This document shows, in pieces, positions 34,585-43,420 of a stretch of 64,000 bases of DNA. The stretch lies in NCBI RefSeq assembly GCF_029892425.1, contig NZ_JARXWB010000033.1, positions 26,138-90,137 of the forward strand. The letters are read 5' to 3'. Position 1 is the stretch's first letter. Each line of letters starts with the position of its first letter. The position numbers and the translations under genes are program-made. Source of the stretch: Bradyrhizobium sp. BR13661 (GTDB taxonomy: Bacteria; Pseudomonadota; Alphaproteobacteria; Rhizobiales; Xanthobacteraceae). Under the pieces are notes generated by a model. The model saw only the letters and a program-made list of their open reading frames with translations. It did no database searches and had not been told where the DNA came from.

Positions 34585-35172
34585 ATGCGCATTACCCTCG
34601 TCGGCTCCCGCCATTTCGGCGTGACCACCCTGAACATGCTCCGCGAACACGGCGTCGGGGTCGTACGGGTCGTGGTGGCCGATGCGGAGGACCGCCTGGC
34701 CGCGACCGCCAAGGCCGCCGGCATCGAGGTGGCGGTGCAGGCCAATCCCAAGCTGGTGGTTGCCGCCGAAATCGCCCCCGACACCGATCTGATCATCACC
34801 GCCCACAGCCATGCCCGGATCGGCAAGGACGCGCTGGCCGCCGCCAGGCTCGGCGGGATCGGCTATCACCCCTCGCTGCTGCCGCGCCATCGCGGCAAGG
34901 CCGCGGTGGAATGGACCATCAAGGAAGGCGATCCGATCGCCGGCGGCACGATCTATCACCTCGCCGACCGCATGGACGCCGGCGCCATTGCCGCCCAGGA
35001 CTGGTGCTTCGTGAAAAAGGGCGAGACCGCCCGCGAACTCTGGGAGCGGGCACTGGCCCCGCTCGGCCTCAAGCTGCTGGCCGACGTGATCGACTACGCC
35101 AAGGTCCACAAGGCACTGCCGGCGAAGCCGCAGGACGAACAGTTCGCGACCTCGGCGCCGAGTCTGTCCTAG
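34585..35172 (+). CDS. Formyltransferase-fold protein lacking the catalytic Asn
   Basis: The 195-residue protein has the Formyl_trans_N fold: N-terminal Rossmann strand MRITLVGSRHFGV, the hexapeptide-like SLLPRHRG and a late Asp in DRMDAGAI. Methionyl-tRNA, UDP-Ara4N and glycinamide formyltransferases use Asn-x-His-Ser-Leu-Leu-Pro and an Asp; here the triad reads Gly-Tyr-His-Pro, so the Asn is Gly while His and Asp remain. It lacks the C-terminal tRNA-binding domain of Fmt. It may be a hydrolase or a transferase with altered chemistry. Confidence 0.8.
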   Translation: MRITLVGSRHFGVTTLNMLREHGVGVVRVVVADAEDRLAATAKAAGIEVAVQANPKLVVAAEIAPDTDLIITAHSHARIGKDALAAARLGGIGYHPSLLPRHRGKAAVEWTIKEGDPIAGGTIYHLADRMDAGAIAAQDWCFVKKGETARELWERALAPLGLKLLADVIDYAKVHKALPAKPQDEQFATSAPSLS

Positions 35173-35195
35173 GACGGCCTCTCCCTGAGTCGCCT

Positions 35196-35220
35196 CCTCA
35201 TGTTAACGATTAACGTGAGG
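35196..35220. repeat. Inverted repeat between 35172 and 35373
   Basis: CCTCATGTTAA and TTAACGTGAGG form eleven-base arms (one mismatch) round CGA. It lies 24 bp after the formyltransferase-fold gene and 150 bp before a secreted-protein gene. It could be an operator or a weak terminator without a T-run. Confidence 0.45.
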
Positions 35221-35372
35221 GCGCCTTGATTCTGCTTCAAAAATTGGAGCCAAAAGCGCAAATAAACCATTGTTTCCACAGGAACAATTTTCGACTTTGC
35301 GTCGCACCAAATTTCCGTCACATTTGGGTCGAATAAGCGTCAGCATATCAGACACATTCAAGGACGGAATTC

Positions 35373-35723
35373 ATGCGTTTTGGTCGCATCGCGGCGTTCT
35401 GTGCCGCTTCAGTTTCTTTTGCCACCCTCGCCGCCCCCGCGGTCGCCCAGACCCCTTATGACGGCAATTGGCAGGTCACCATCGTGACCAAGACCGGCTC
35501 GTGCGAGCCGACCGCAAGCTCCATGCTGACGGTTGCCGACGGCAAGATCACCGCGCCCGGCGCTAACGTTTCCGGCACCATCGGCAGCGGGGGTCTTGTT
35601 AAAGTTTCGATCAATGGTGCATATGCCAACGGTCAACTCAGCGGCAACGCCGGATCGGGGAAGTGGAATGGAGCATCTGCAGGCATACCGTGCAGCGGGC
35701 GGTGGGAAGCATCGCGCCAATAA
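35373..35723 (+). CDS. Secreted protein, 116 residues, unknown function
   Basis: The N-terminus MRFGRIAAFCAASVSFATLAAPAVAQ is a signal peptide with cleavage near AVAQ. The mature protein is glycine- and serine-rich with two cysteines (GSCEPTAS and IPCSGRW), and resembles small beta-rich periplasmic proteins. It is followed by a second secreted gene with a similar architecture. Confidence 0.75.
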   Translation: MRFGRIAAFCAASVSFATLAAPAVAQTPYDGNWQVTIVTKTGSCEPTASSMLTVADGKITAPGANVSGTIGSGGLVKVSINGAYANGQLSGNAGSGKWNGASAGIPCSGRWEASRQ

Positions 35724-35760
35724 GCTATTCGGGACTAACGTTCTCAACCGGCGGCTGCTC

Positions 35761-36216
35761 ATGGCGGCCGCCGTTTTGTTGGTGGCAGCGGTTGTCACCA
35801 GCACGGAGAGCAAGGCCCAGGCCGGCCCGTTCGCGCCGCTGGCTGGCACCTGGAGCGGCGGCGGAACCGTCACCCTCGAAGACGGTTCGACCGAGCGGAT
35901 CCGCTGCAAGGCCAAATACGCCCCGATCGGCCCGACCATGGAGATGTCGCTGACCTGCGCCAGCGATGCCTACAAGTTCAACCTCGGCGCCAATGTGAAG
36001 GCCGAGGGCAGCGCCATCTCGGGCAGCTGGTCCGAGACGAGCCGCAATATCAGCGGTTCCCTTCAGGGGCGCGGCGGCGGTGGAAACTTCGAAGTGGTCG
36101 CCTCGGCCGCCGGGTTCAATGCCAATATCGGACTGAGAACGAGCGGCAGCAAACAGAGCGTCACGATCCGCGCCGACAGCCAGTTCCGCGGCGCCAACAT
36201 CTCGCTGTCGAAGTAA
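35761..36216 (+). CDS. Secreted protein, about 151 residues, unknown function
   Basis: From ATG 35761 the protein starts with a signal-like segment (MAAAVLLVAAVVTSTESKAQ) but lacks a positively charged end; a start at 35668, with a good ribosome site, would add NVLNRRLL before it but overlap the preceding gene. The body is rich in Gly and Ser and has two cysteines (IRCKAK and LTCASD). It probably forms an operon with 35373-35723 and ends before a clear terminator. Confidence 0.7.
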   Translation: MAAAVLLVAAVVTSTESKAQAGPFAPLAGTWSGGGTVTLEDGSTERIRCKAKYAPIGPTMEMSLTCASDAYKFNLGANVKAEGSAISGSWSETSRNISGSLQGRGGGGNFEVVASAAGFNANIGLRTSGSKQSVTIRADSQFRGANISLSK

Positions 36217-36240
36217 CACGACGGCACCGTGACGGGATCA

Positions 36241-36273
36241 TCGACCCGGCGACCTCGTCGGGTCGATTTTTTT
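36241..36273 (+). terminator. Rho-independent terminator
   Basis: TCGACCCG and CGGGTCGA pair round a ten-base loop and are followed by seven T. It ends the operon of the two secreted proteins. Confidence 0.8.
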
Positions 36274-36396
36274 ATGCGTTCGGAACGAACGCCGTGCCCC
36301 CACATCGCTGCATCGGCAGATTCGGCCGTTGCAAACGGCCGCGATGTCACCGATACCGGCCATCCCCTCGGAATTTCACCCCTTCATCGCGCTGCC

Positions 36397-37272
36397 ATGA
36401 CCACGACACCGTCCAAAACCAAGGCCGCACTGTGGATGGCGGGATGGCTGTCACTGACGCTGGTGATGGCGGTCGCGGGACGCGAGGCCGTGCATGAGAT
36501 GAACGTCTTCCAGGTGATGGAAGTGCGCTCGCTGCTTGGCCTTTGCCTGCTCTATCCGATGATCCTGCGCGCCGGCGGCTTCGGCATGCTCAAGACGACG
36601 CGCCTGCCCCAGCACGTCGCGCGCAATCTGATCCACTACATCGCCCAGCTCGGCTGGTTCTTCGCGCTGACGCTGATCCCGATCGGCCAGGTGGTGGCGA
36701 TCGAGTTCACGATGCCGATCTGGACGGCGATCCTCGCGGCCAGCTTCCTGTCCGAGCGCATGACGCCGTGGAAGATCGCCGCCATCGTGCTCGGCCTTGT
36801 CGGCGTGATCGTCATCGTCCGGCCTGCGACCGGCGAGATCAATCCGGGCCAGCTGATCGCGCTCGGCGCCGCCATGGGCTTTGGCGTGTCCATGGCCCTG
36901 GTCAAATCGCTGACCCGCACCGAAAGCGCGCTCTCGATCCTGTTCTGGATGATCGTGGTGCAATCGGTGGCAGGCTTCGTACCGACGTTGTTCGTCTGGA
37001 CCTGGCCGTCGGCCTATGTCTGGGCCTGGGTGGGCGTCATCGCGGTCTGCGGCACTTTTTCGCACTACTGCCTTGCCAGTGCGATGCGCTACGCCGACGC
37101 CACGATCGTCGTTCCCATGGACTTCCTGCGGGTTCCCCTCACCGCAACCGCCGGCTGGCTGCTCTATTCCGAGCGGCTCGACGCCTGGACCGTGCTCGGC
37201 GCGGCCCTGATCCTGGTCGGCAATCTCCTAAATTTGAAGCCGGCCGCACCAGTTCCCGCCCGCGCACAATGA
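36397..37272 (+). CDS. DMT-superfamily (EamA) transporter
   Basis: The 291-residue membrane protein has about ten hydrophobic segments and two EamA repeats, with the conserved proline and Glu-rich segment VFQVMEVRSLLGL in the first and TIVVPMDFLRVPLTA in the second. Such proteins export amino acids, metabolites or drugs. ATG 36397 is preferred over the longer frame that starts at 36229. The substrate is unknown. Confidence 0.88.
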   Translation: MTTTPSKTKAALWMAGWLSLTLVMAVAGREAVHEMNVFQVMEVRSLLGLCLLYPMILRAGGFGMLKTTRLPQHVARNLIHYIAQLGWFFALTLIPIGQVVAIEFTMPIWTAILAASFLSERMTPWKIAAIVLGLVGVIVIVRPATGEINPGQLIALGAAMGFGVSMALVKSLTRTESALSILFWMIVVQSVAGFVPTLFVWTWPSAYVWAWVGVIAVCGTFSHYCLASAMRYADATIVVPMDFLRVPLTATAGWLLYSERLDAWTVLGAALILVGNLLNLKPAAPVPARAQ

Positions 37273-37312
37273 ACCGCCACGCGGCTCAAGGCGACACATC
37301 AGCGTGGTCGAG

Positions 37313-37328
37313 CGTGATTTGGATCACG
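37313..37328. promoter_or_regulatory. CRP/FNR-family palindrome upstream of the caspase-like gene
   Basis: CGTGAT-TTGG-ATCACG contains the CRP-type core GTGA-N6-TCAC. It lies 166 bp before the caspase-like ATG, further than is usual for direct activation, so it may repress, or act through an upstream start site. Confidence 0.45.
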
Positions 37329-37485
37329 TTGGAGGGGCATTCCTTCGTGCACGCACTCGATCACAAGGCAATGGGTTGGGTCAGTCGGGTGACCAGTCGT
37401 TTTGCTAGCGCGAGGCCGGGTGCTTTCGTGTAGGTTCGACGCCAATCTGTTGCTGCCCGTCATTCGATTCTGTTGGGGATTTCAG

Positions 37486-38910
37486 ATGCGCACTCTCACC
37501 ATCATCGCTTCGCTGATGTGCATGGCGCTGTCGATCGGCGCCGCGAAGGCCGACCGCCGCGTCGCCTTTGTCGTCGGCAATGGCGCCTACAAGAACGTCG
37601 CCCAATTGCCGAACCCGCCGATCGACGCCAAGGCGATGGCATCGACGCTGCGCAATGTCGGCTTCGAGGTGATCGAAGGATCGAACCTCTCGCGCGACCA
37701 GATGACCGAAAAGCTCCTCGATTTCGGCCGCAAGGCACAGGGCTCCGACATCGCAGTGTTCTATTATGCCGGCCACGGCATTGCCGTCGGCGGCACCAAC
37801 TACCTCCTGCCCGTCGATGCCGACATCAAGTCGGAGATGGACGTCAAGCTCGGCGCTGCGATCAACATCGACCTCACGCTTGACCAGACCATGGGCGATG
37901 CCAAGGTGAAACTGGTGTTCCTCGATGCCTGCCGCGACAACCCGTTCGCCGCCAAGATCAAGTCGAATTCGGCCACCCGTAGCGTCAATGTCGGCAGCGG
38001 GCTTGCCGAGATGAAGTCCGGCGAAGGCACGCTGATCGCATTCGCCACGGGCCCCGGCCAGACCGCGCTCGACGGCCAGGAGGGCAACAACAGCCCGTTC
38101 ACCCGCGCGCTGATCGACAACATCACCAAGCCCGGCGTCGAGATCCAGCAGGCGATGACCTCGGTGCGCGCCCAGGTCAATGAAGAGACCCACAAGGGAC
38201 AGCTGCCCTGGGGCCATACCAATCTGATCGGCGCCGTCTACCTCAATCAGGCGCCGACGACACAGGTCGCCAACGCGGCGCCGACCGCCTCGAGCAGCAC
38301 GCCGGCAGTTGCGGCCAGCAGCAGCAGCAGTTCCGACGGTGTCGAGCTCGAATACTGGCGCTCGGTGAAGGAAACCAACAAGCCCGAAGAGCTCAACGCC
38401 TATCTCTCCGCCTATCCGAACGGCCAGTTCAAGGCGCTGGCGCTGGCGCGGCTCGCCGCGATCCAGAATGGCCCGTCGACCACCACGCGTAACCTCAACG
38501 CCGGCGTTGATCCGGCGACCTTCACCGATGAGGCCACCCAGCTCACCGAGGACCAGATCGGCCTCGACAAGGGCCAGCGCCGCGACGTGCAGCGCCGCCT
38601 CTCCGGCCTCGGCTTCGACACCAAGGTCACGGGCGTGTTCAACGACGAGACCCGCGCGGTGCTCAAGCGCTGGCAGGCCGCCCGCGGCTATCCGTCGACG
38701 GGCTTCCTCAACAAGCTCCAGCACAAGGCCATGCTCTCCGAGATCATTGCCTCGACCACGACTGCGAGCGACGACAGCCCGAAACCGGCCCGTCGCGCGG
38801 CGCCTGTTCAGAGCGCGCCCGCGCCCCGCCACAGCGGTGGTGGCGATGCCGGTGCGGCCTTCGTGGGCGGTGTCGTCGGCGGCATGATGGGCGGCATGTT
38901 CCGCCACTGA
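37486..38910 (+). CDS. Caspase-like (peptidase C14) protein with peptidoglycan-binding domain
   Basis: The 474-residue protein has a signal peptide (MRTLTIIASLMCMALSIGAAKA), a caspase fold with the catalytic His97 (YYAGHG) and Cys149 (LDACRDNPF), and a C-terminal peptidoglycan-binding domain (DVQRRLSGLGFDTKVTGVFN). A Ser/Ala/Pro-rich linker lies between them, and the end is Gly/Met-rich. It is probably a periplasmic or surface orthocaspase. No substrate is known. A GGGGA ribosome site precedes ATG 37486. Confidence 0.88.
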   Translation: MRTLTIIASLMCMALSIGAAKADRRVAFVVGNGAYKNVAQLPNPPIDAKAMASTLRNVGFEVIEGSNLSRDQMTEKLLDFGRKAQGSDIAVFYYAGHGIAVGGTNYLLPVDADIKSEMDVKLGAAINIDLTLDQTMGDAKVKLVFLDACRDNPFAAKIKSNSATRSVNVGSGLAEMKSGEGTLIAFATGPGQTALDGQEGNNSPFTRALIDNITKPGVEIQQAMTSVRAQVNEETHKGQLPWGHTNLIGAVYLNQAPTTQVANAAPTASSSTPAVAASSSSSSDGVELEYWRSVKETNKPEELNAYLSAYPNGQFKALALARLAAIQNGPSTTTRNLNAGVDPATFTDEATQLTEDQIGLDKGQRRDVQRRLSGLGFDTKVTGVFNDETRAVLKRWQAARGYPSTGFLNKLQHKAMLSEIIASTTTASDDSPKPARRAAPVQSAPAPRHSGGGDAGAAFVGGVVGGMMGGMFRH

Positions 38911-38932
38911 GGTTCGCCTAACCCAAAACATG

Positions 38933-38958
38933 AAAGCCCGGCTTACGCCGGGCTTTTT
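38933..38958 (+). terminator. Rho-independent terminator
   Basis: AAAGCCCGGC and GCCGGGCTTT form a ten-base-pair stem round TTAC, followed by T residues. It ends the caspase-like gene. Confidence 0.8.
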
Positions 38959-39065
38959 GTTGCTCTCGCCCGTCAAGGTAAGAGCACGGCGTCACCACAT
39001 CCTCCGTCATTGCGAGGAAAGAGGTGTGCCTTACGCGGGCGTCTCGGCTCGCGGCAGCCGAGCGC

Positions 39066-39305
39066 TTACTTCCCCGCCGCCTTGCGCAGCGCCTCGTTGA
39101 TGCGGTCCTGCCAGCCCGGGCCGCCTTCCTGGAAGAACTGCAGCACGTCCTGGTCGATCCGCAGCGTGATCTGCTCCTTGATGCCAGGTGCCACATTCTG
39201 CTTCGGCAGGGGCGCAGCGACCTTGGCCGTCACCTTCTTGAACGCCGCCTCGGCCTCCGACCGCGCATCGCCCAACGTGCGCGGCCGCCTCGGTTGATCC
39301 GCCAT
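39066..39305 (-). CDS. BrnA-like (DUF4415) antitoxin-type protein
   Basis: The 79-residue protein ends with ITLRIDQDVLQFF, a ribbon-helix-helix strand and helix typical of BrnA antitoxins, and QDRINEALRK. No BrnT toxin gene is beside it. The start is 3 bp after the cysK stop, so the two share a transcript. It may act alone as a regulator. Confidence 0.75.
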   Translation of the reverse strand: MADQPRRPRTLGDARSEAEAAFKKVTAKVAAPLPKQNVAPGIKEQITLRIDQDVLQFFQEGGPGWQDRINEALRKAAGK

Positions 39306-39308
39306 GTC

Positions 39309-40298
39309 CTAGATTCCCTCAAACAGAGCCGTCGAAAGATAGCGCTCGGAGAATGACGGCACGATAGCCAAAATGGTTTTTCCCGCAGCCTCCGGCCGCT
39401 TGCCGATCTCGAGCGCCGCTGCGATCGCGGCGCCCGATGAGATGCCGCCCGGGATACCCTCATGCCGCGCCAGCGCCCGTGAGGTCTCGATCGCGGTGGT
39501 CGAGTTGATCTTCACGATCTCGTCGATCACGGAGCGGTCGAGAATATCGGGCACGAAGCCCGCGCCGATGCCCTGGATCTTGTGCGGCGTGTGGGTGCCG
39601 CCTGACAGCACCGGGCTCTCCTCGGGTTCGACCGCAACCACCCGCAAGGACGGCTTGCGCGGCTTCAGGACCTGACCGACACCCGTGATGGTGCCGCCGG
39701 TACCGACGCCAGCGACGAAGTAATCGATGTTGCCCGCCGTGTCGTTCCAGATTTCCTCCGCCGTGGTGCGACGATGCACTTCGGGATTGGCGAGATTCTT
39801 GAACTGCTGCGGCATCACCGAGTTCGGGGTCGTCTTCAACAATTCTTCAGCCGTTGCGATCGCGCCCTTCATGCCTTGCGCGGCCGGCGTCAGCACCAGC
39901 TCGGCGCCGAGGAAGGCGAGCATCTTCCGTCGCTCGATCGACATCGATTCCGGCATCACCAGCTTCAGCCGGTAACCGCGCGACGCCGCGACGAAGGCGA
40001 GCGCGATGCCGGTATTGCCTGACGTCGGCTCGATCAGCACCGTATCGGGCTTGACGATGCCCGCCTTCTCCATGGCGATGATCATCGCCGCACCGATACG
40101 GTCCTTCACGCTTGCGGCGGGATTGAAATATTCGAGCTTTGCCAAGATCGTCGCGTTGACGCCGTGCATACCCGGCAACCGGCGCAGGCGCACGATCGGC
40201 GTGTCGCCGAACGCCTCGACGATCGAGTCATAGATCCGGCCGCGGCCGGGTTGGTGCGCTGCACCCGTCTTTGAACCCTTCTCGGACGATGCGTCCAT
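39309..40298 (-). CDS. cysK: Cysteine synthase (O-acetylserine sulfhydrylase)
   Basis: The 329-residue PLP enzyme has the lysine motif NPAASVKDRIG, the phosphate-binding PTSGNTGIALA and the GTGGTITG cofactor loop. ATG 40298 follows GGGAGTTG. It makes cysteine from O-acetylserine and sulfide. It is followed by the BrnA-like gene. Confidence 0.94.
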   Translation of the reverse strand: MDASSEKGSKTGAAHQPGRGRIYDSIVEAFGDTPIVRLRRLPGMHGVNATILAKLEYFNPAASVKDRIGAAMIIAMEKAGIVKPDTVLIEPTSGNTGIALAFVAASRGYRLKLVMPESMSIERRKMLAFLGAELVLTPAAQGMKGAIATAEELLKTTPNSVMPQQFKNLANPEVHRRTTAEEIWNDTAGNIDYFVAGVGTGGTITGVGQVLKPRKPSLRVVAVEPEESPVLSGGTHTPHKIQGIGAGFVPDILDRSVIDEIVKINSTTAIETSRALARHEGIPGGISSGAAIAAALEIGKRPEAAGKTILAIVPSFSERYLSTALFEGI

Positions 40299-40484
40299 GA
40301 TCAACTCCCTTTGGCGACAATGCGCCCCCAGCGCAGCGTTTGCGCAGTTACGGACAGCTTGTGACGACACGCAAGCAACAATGCGGCACATGTTAAATAC
40401 GCTGCATCGCAAAATCGAGTGAGCATTAATTAGCAGAAAACCAACGCATTTGTGTTGCGACCTCGTCAACTGATTCTGTCTATG

Positions 40485-40500
40485 CTAGACTTAGGTCTAG
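40485..40500. promoter_or_regulatory. Palindrome in the promoter of the small zinc-ribbon gene
   Basis: CTAGAC-TTAG-GTCTAG is a perfect six-base-arm palindrome 20 bp before the ATG at 40520, overlapping the probable leader. CTAG is rare in such genomes, so the site may be an operator. Confidence 0.5.
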
Positions 40501-40519
40501 AAGCAGGGAGGTCACCACG

Positions 40520-40738
40520 ATGTCAGCCATTGCTGAAGTGTTGCCGACCATCGCGCGCCACCGCGATCCGCGTTGCAGTGAGTTGCCCACCTGTCCCGTC
40601 TGCGCCGACTCCATGGTCGCCGCCGAAGCGTCTGCGTATGTGTCAGACCACGTGATCAGCTATCTCTGGACCTGCGACAATTGCGGCTACGGCTTCGTCA
40701 CCAAGCACGCCGTCAAGCAGCGGATCGTGTGCAACTGA
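40520..40738 (+). CDS. Small zinc-ribbon protein, 72 residues
   Basis: The protein has two CxxC pairs (CPVC at 25-28 and CDNC about 26 residues later), typical of a zinc ribbon. A GGGAGGT ribosome site is upstream. It lies between cysK and tgt, convergent with tgt. Function unknown. Confidence 0.7.
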   Translation: MSAIAEVLPTIARHRDPRCSELPTCPVCADSMVAAEASAYVSDHVISYLWTCDNCGYGFVTKHAVKQRIVCN

Positions 40739-40748
40739 TGCTGTTGCC

Positions 40749-41897
40749 CTAGCGCGGGGCGATGTCGCCCCTCGCCCAGTCCTCGCGCGTGCGCCGGTAG
40801 AACTCTTCGAATGTTCCATGTGCGACCGCGTCCCTGATGCCCTGCATCAGGAACTGGTAATAGGCGATATTGATTTCAGACAGCAGCATGGCCCCCAGCG
40901 TCTCGCCCGCCTTGACGAGATGGTGAAGGTAAGCGCGCGCGTAGTTGCGCGCCGACGGCCATTTGCTCTCCTCATCGAGGGGACGCGGATCGTCGGCGTG
41001 GCGGGCGTTGCGCAGATTGACCTGGCCGAAACGCGTGAAGGCGACGCCATGGCGGCCATTGCGCGTCGGCATCACGCAATCGAACATGTCGACGCCGCGC
41101 TTGACCGCTTCGAGAATGTCGTCGGGCGTGCCAACGCCCATCAGATAACGCGGCCGGTCGGTCGGCAGCGCCGGCGCGGTCTCGTCGATCATCGCCAGCA
41201 TCACCGCCTGCGGCTCGCCGACGGCGAGGCCGCCGATCGCATAGCCGTGGAAGCCGATCTCGACCAACCCTTGCGCGCTCGCATGGCGCAGCTGCGGGAT
41301 GTCGCCGCCCTGCACGATGCCGAACAGCATGTAGCCGTGTGGTGCGCTCTCGAAGGCGCGCTTGCTGCGCTCGGCCCAGCGCAGCGACAGGCGCATCGCC
41401 CGGTCGATGTCGTCGCGCTCGGCCGGCAGCCGCACGCATTCGTCCATCTGCATCGCAATGTCGGAGCCGAGCAAACGCTGCACCTCGATCGAGCGTTCCG
41501 GCGACAGCTCGATCTTGGCGCCGTCGATATGCGAGCGGAAGGTCACGGCGTGCTCGCTGATCTTGCGCAGGTCCGACAGCGACATCACCTGGAAGCCGCC
41601 GGAATCAGTCAGCATGGGCCCGTTCCAGCCGGTGAATTGCTGCAAGCCACCCAGGGCGTTGATGCGCTCCGCTCCGGGACGCAGCATCAGGTGATAGGTG
41701 TTGCCGAGCACGATGTCGGCGCCGGCATCGCGCACCTCGCGCCAGTGCATGCCCTTCATGGCGCCTGCCGTTCCGACTGGCATGAAGGCCGGCGTCCGCA
41801 CCACGCCGTGGGGCGTGGTCAGGCGGCCGGTGCGCGCGGCACCGTCAGTGGCGAGCAGTTCGAAATGATTGGGCAGAGCGGTCTCAGTCGGATTCAT
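40749..41897 (-). CDS. tgt: Queuine tRNA-ribosyltransferase
   Basis: The 382-residue TIM-barrel enzyme carries TGWNGPMLTDSGGFQVMS (the catalytic Asp region) and GYAIGGLAVGEP, with the second Asp region in FDCVMPTRNGRHG. It lacks the CxCxxC zinc motif in its textbook form: NLRNARHADD stands where that cluster would lie. The ATG at 41897 is used; a TTG at 41933 is possible. It acts in tRNA queuosine synthesis with QueA, encoded 5 kb away. Confidence 0.93.
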   Translation of the reverse strand: MNPTETALPNHFELLATDGAARTGRLTTPHGVVRTPAFMPVGTAGAMKGMHWREVRDAGADIVLGNTYHLMLRPGAERINALGGLQQFTGWNGPMLTDSGGFQVMSLSDLRKISEHAVTFRSHIDGAKIELSPERSIEVQRLLGSDIAMQMDECVRLPAERDDIDRAMRLSLRWAERSKRAFESAPHGYMLFGIVQGGDIPQLRHASAQGLVEIGFHGYAIGGLAVGEPQAVMLAMIDETAPALPTDRPRYLMGVGTPDDILEAVKRGVDMFDCVMPTRNGRHGVAFTRFGQVNLRNARHADDPRPLDEESKWPSARNYARAYLHHLVKAGETLGAMLLSEINIAYYQFLMQGIRDAVAHGTFEEFYRRTREDWARGDIAPR

Positions 41898-41998
41898 GGC
41901 GGTGCTTATTGCGTGTCGGGCGAGCCCGATCAACCCGGACGATGCCCCAGATCGGGACAGCGTTGACGCGGACGTGATGCGCCCGCCGCTTGATAAAC

Positions 41999-42019
41999 AA
42001 AACGATACAGTATAGTTTT
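41999..42019. promoter_or_regulatory. TetR-type operator, site 1
   Basis: Half sites AAAACGATAC and GTATAGTTTT flank one central base. The same arrangement occurs at 44228, with only two base differences in 21. It lies between tgt and the patatin lipoprotein gene, 134 bp before the latter's start. Confidence 0.65.
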
Positions 42020-42152
42020 TCTACGGGGGCTGGACGAGACGCTGCGGCAATCTGCCTGCGGCCGTAGATGCGTGATCGCCAGCCACCGACCGATGCCCCT
42101 CCCCACATGTTCGATGGACGTCTCCAGCCGCTCTGGTGGCCGGACAAAGCGC

Positions 42153-43274
42153 ATGGGCCGCCGCCTGATCGGGTCGCTGGCGCTGGCGTGCAGCCTGGCG
42201 CTCGCCGCCTGCACCTCGATCCCCCGCACGCCCTATACGGCCGGTGATGCGAGCGGCTCGCGCGTGCTCGATATCGACGGTCTGAGGCGCTATGCCGACG
42301 AGCCCATCACCAAGTTCAGCTTCGAGCAGGACAAGGCGACCGGAAGCAGGACCTATCTGGCGCTATCGGGCGGCGGTGCCGACGGCGCCTATGGCGTCGG
42401 CGTGCTGAATGGCTGGAGTGCAGCTCGCAACCGTCCGATCTTCTCCGTCGTATCCGGCGTGAGCACCGGCGGCCTTATTGCACCGTTTGCATTCCTTGGA
42501 TCGCAATATGACGACACGCTTCGCGAGCTCTACACCAGCGGCATCGCGGAGAGCCTGCTGAACGACCCCAGCATCATGCGCGTGCTGTTCGGCTCGGGCC
42601 TGTTCGGCAATACGCGGCTGCGCGAGCTCGTCGCCCGCTATGTCGGGCCGGAGATCATGGCGCAGGTCGCGCGCGAGAACGCCAGGGGCCGACGGCTGCT
42701 GGTGGTCACGACCGATCTCGACACCCAGCGCACCGCAATCTGGGACATGGGCAAGATCGCCGCGGTCGGCACGCCCGATGCGCTCAAACTGTTTCGCGAC
42801 GTGATGGCGGCCTCCGCCAGCATTCCCCTGGTATTTCCGCCGATCATGATCGAGGCCGAAGGACAGGGCCGCAGGTTTCAGGAGATGCATGTCGATGGCG
42901 GCGTGACCGCGCCGGTGCTGACGCTGCCGGAGGCCCTGCTGCTGCAGGGTCGCCTGCCCGGCAATTCGAAGATGGACATCTACATCCTCGTCAACAAGAA
43001 GATCGAGCGCAACTTCGAGCTCGTCGCCAACAGCACGATCGATGTCGCCTCGCGCAGCCTGTCCGCGATCACCCAATCGCAGACGCGATCGATCATCTTC
43101 TCGACCTATGATTTTGCCCAGCGGAACCACCTCGGCTTCCATCTTTCCTACATCGAGCGCGATTATCCGGCGCCGCCGTCCGAAGGGTTCGACACTGCCT
43201 ATATGCGGGCGCTCTACCAGTACGGGTATGAGAAGGCGGCAGGCAGCCGGGCCTGGACCTCGCGGATACCTTGA
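42153..43274 (+). CDS. Patatin-like phospholipase, lipoprotein
   Basis: The 373-residue protein has a lipoprotein signal with lipobox ALAAC (Cys20), so it is probably anchored in the envelope. The patatin motifs are an oxyanion stretch SGGGADGAYGVG, the nucleophile GVSTGG (Ser104) and the Asp in HVDGGVTAPV. It would hydrolyse acyl esters of lipids. Another start at 42117 is possible. The TetR-type operator at 41999 suggests regulation by the gene that follows. Confidence 0.88.
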   Translation: MGRRLIGSLALACSLALAACTSIPRTPYTAGDASGSRVLDIDGLRRYADEPITKFSFEQDKATGSRTYLALSGGGADGAYGVGVLNGWSAARNRPIFSVVSGVSTGGLIAPFAFLGSQYDDTLRELYTSGIAESLLNDPSIMRVLFGSGLFGNTRLRELVARYVGPEIMAQVARENARGRRLLVVTTDLDTQRTAIWDMGKIAAVGTPDALKLFRDVMAASASIPLVFPPIMIEAEGQGRRFQEMHVDGGVTAPVLTLPEALLLQGRLPGNSKMDIYILVNKKIERNFELVANSTIDVASRSLSAITQSQTRSIIFSTYDFAQRNHLGFHLSYIERDYPAPPSEGFDTAYMRALYQYGYEKAAGSRAWTSRIP

Positions 43275-43420
43275 TATCCGCGAGGCGGAACGGCATCGGT
43301 CGGTGACCGTTGACGATAAGGCCAATTCGGCCAGTTTAGCGATGACGCCCCGGCTCCTGCGCGCTATAGAGCAATGACCATCGTCACGATCGCGCAGGAA
43401 TCATCGAGCATTCATTGGGC

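Noticed and set aside
35196..35220. TTAA-N3-TTAA considered as a CtrA site
   Set aside because: CtrA sites need seven bases between the TTAA words; this one has three.
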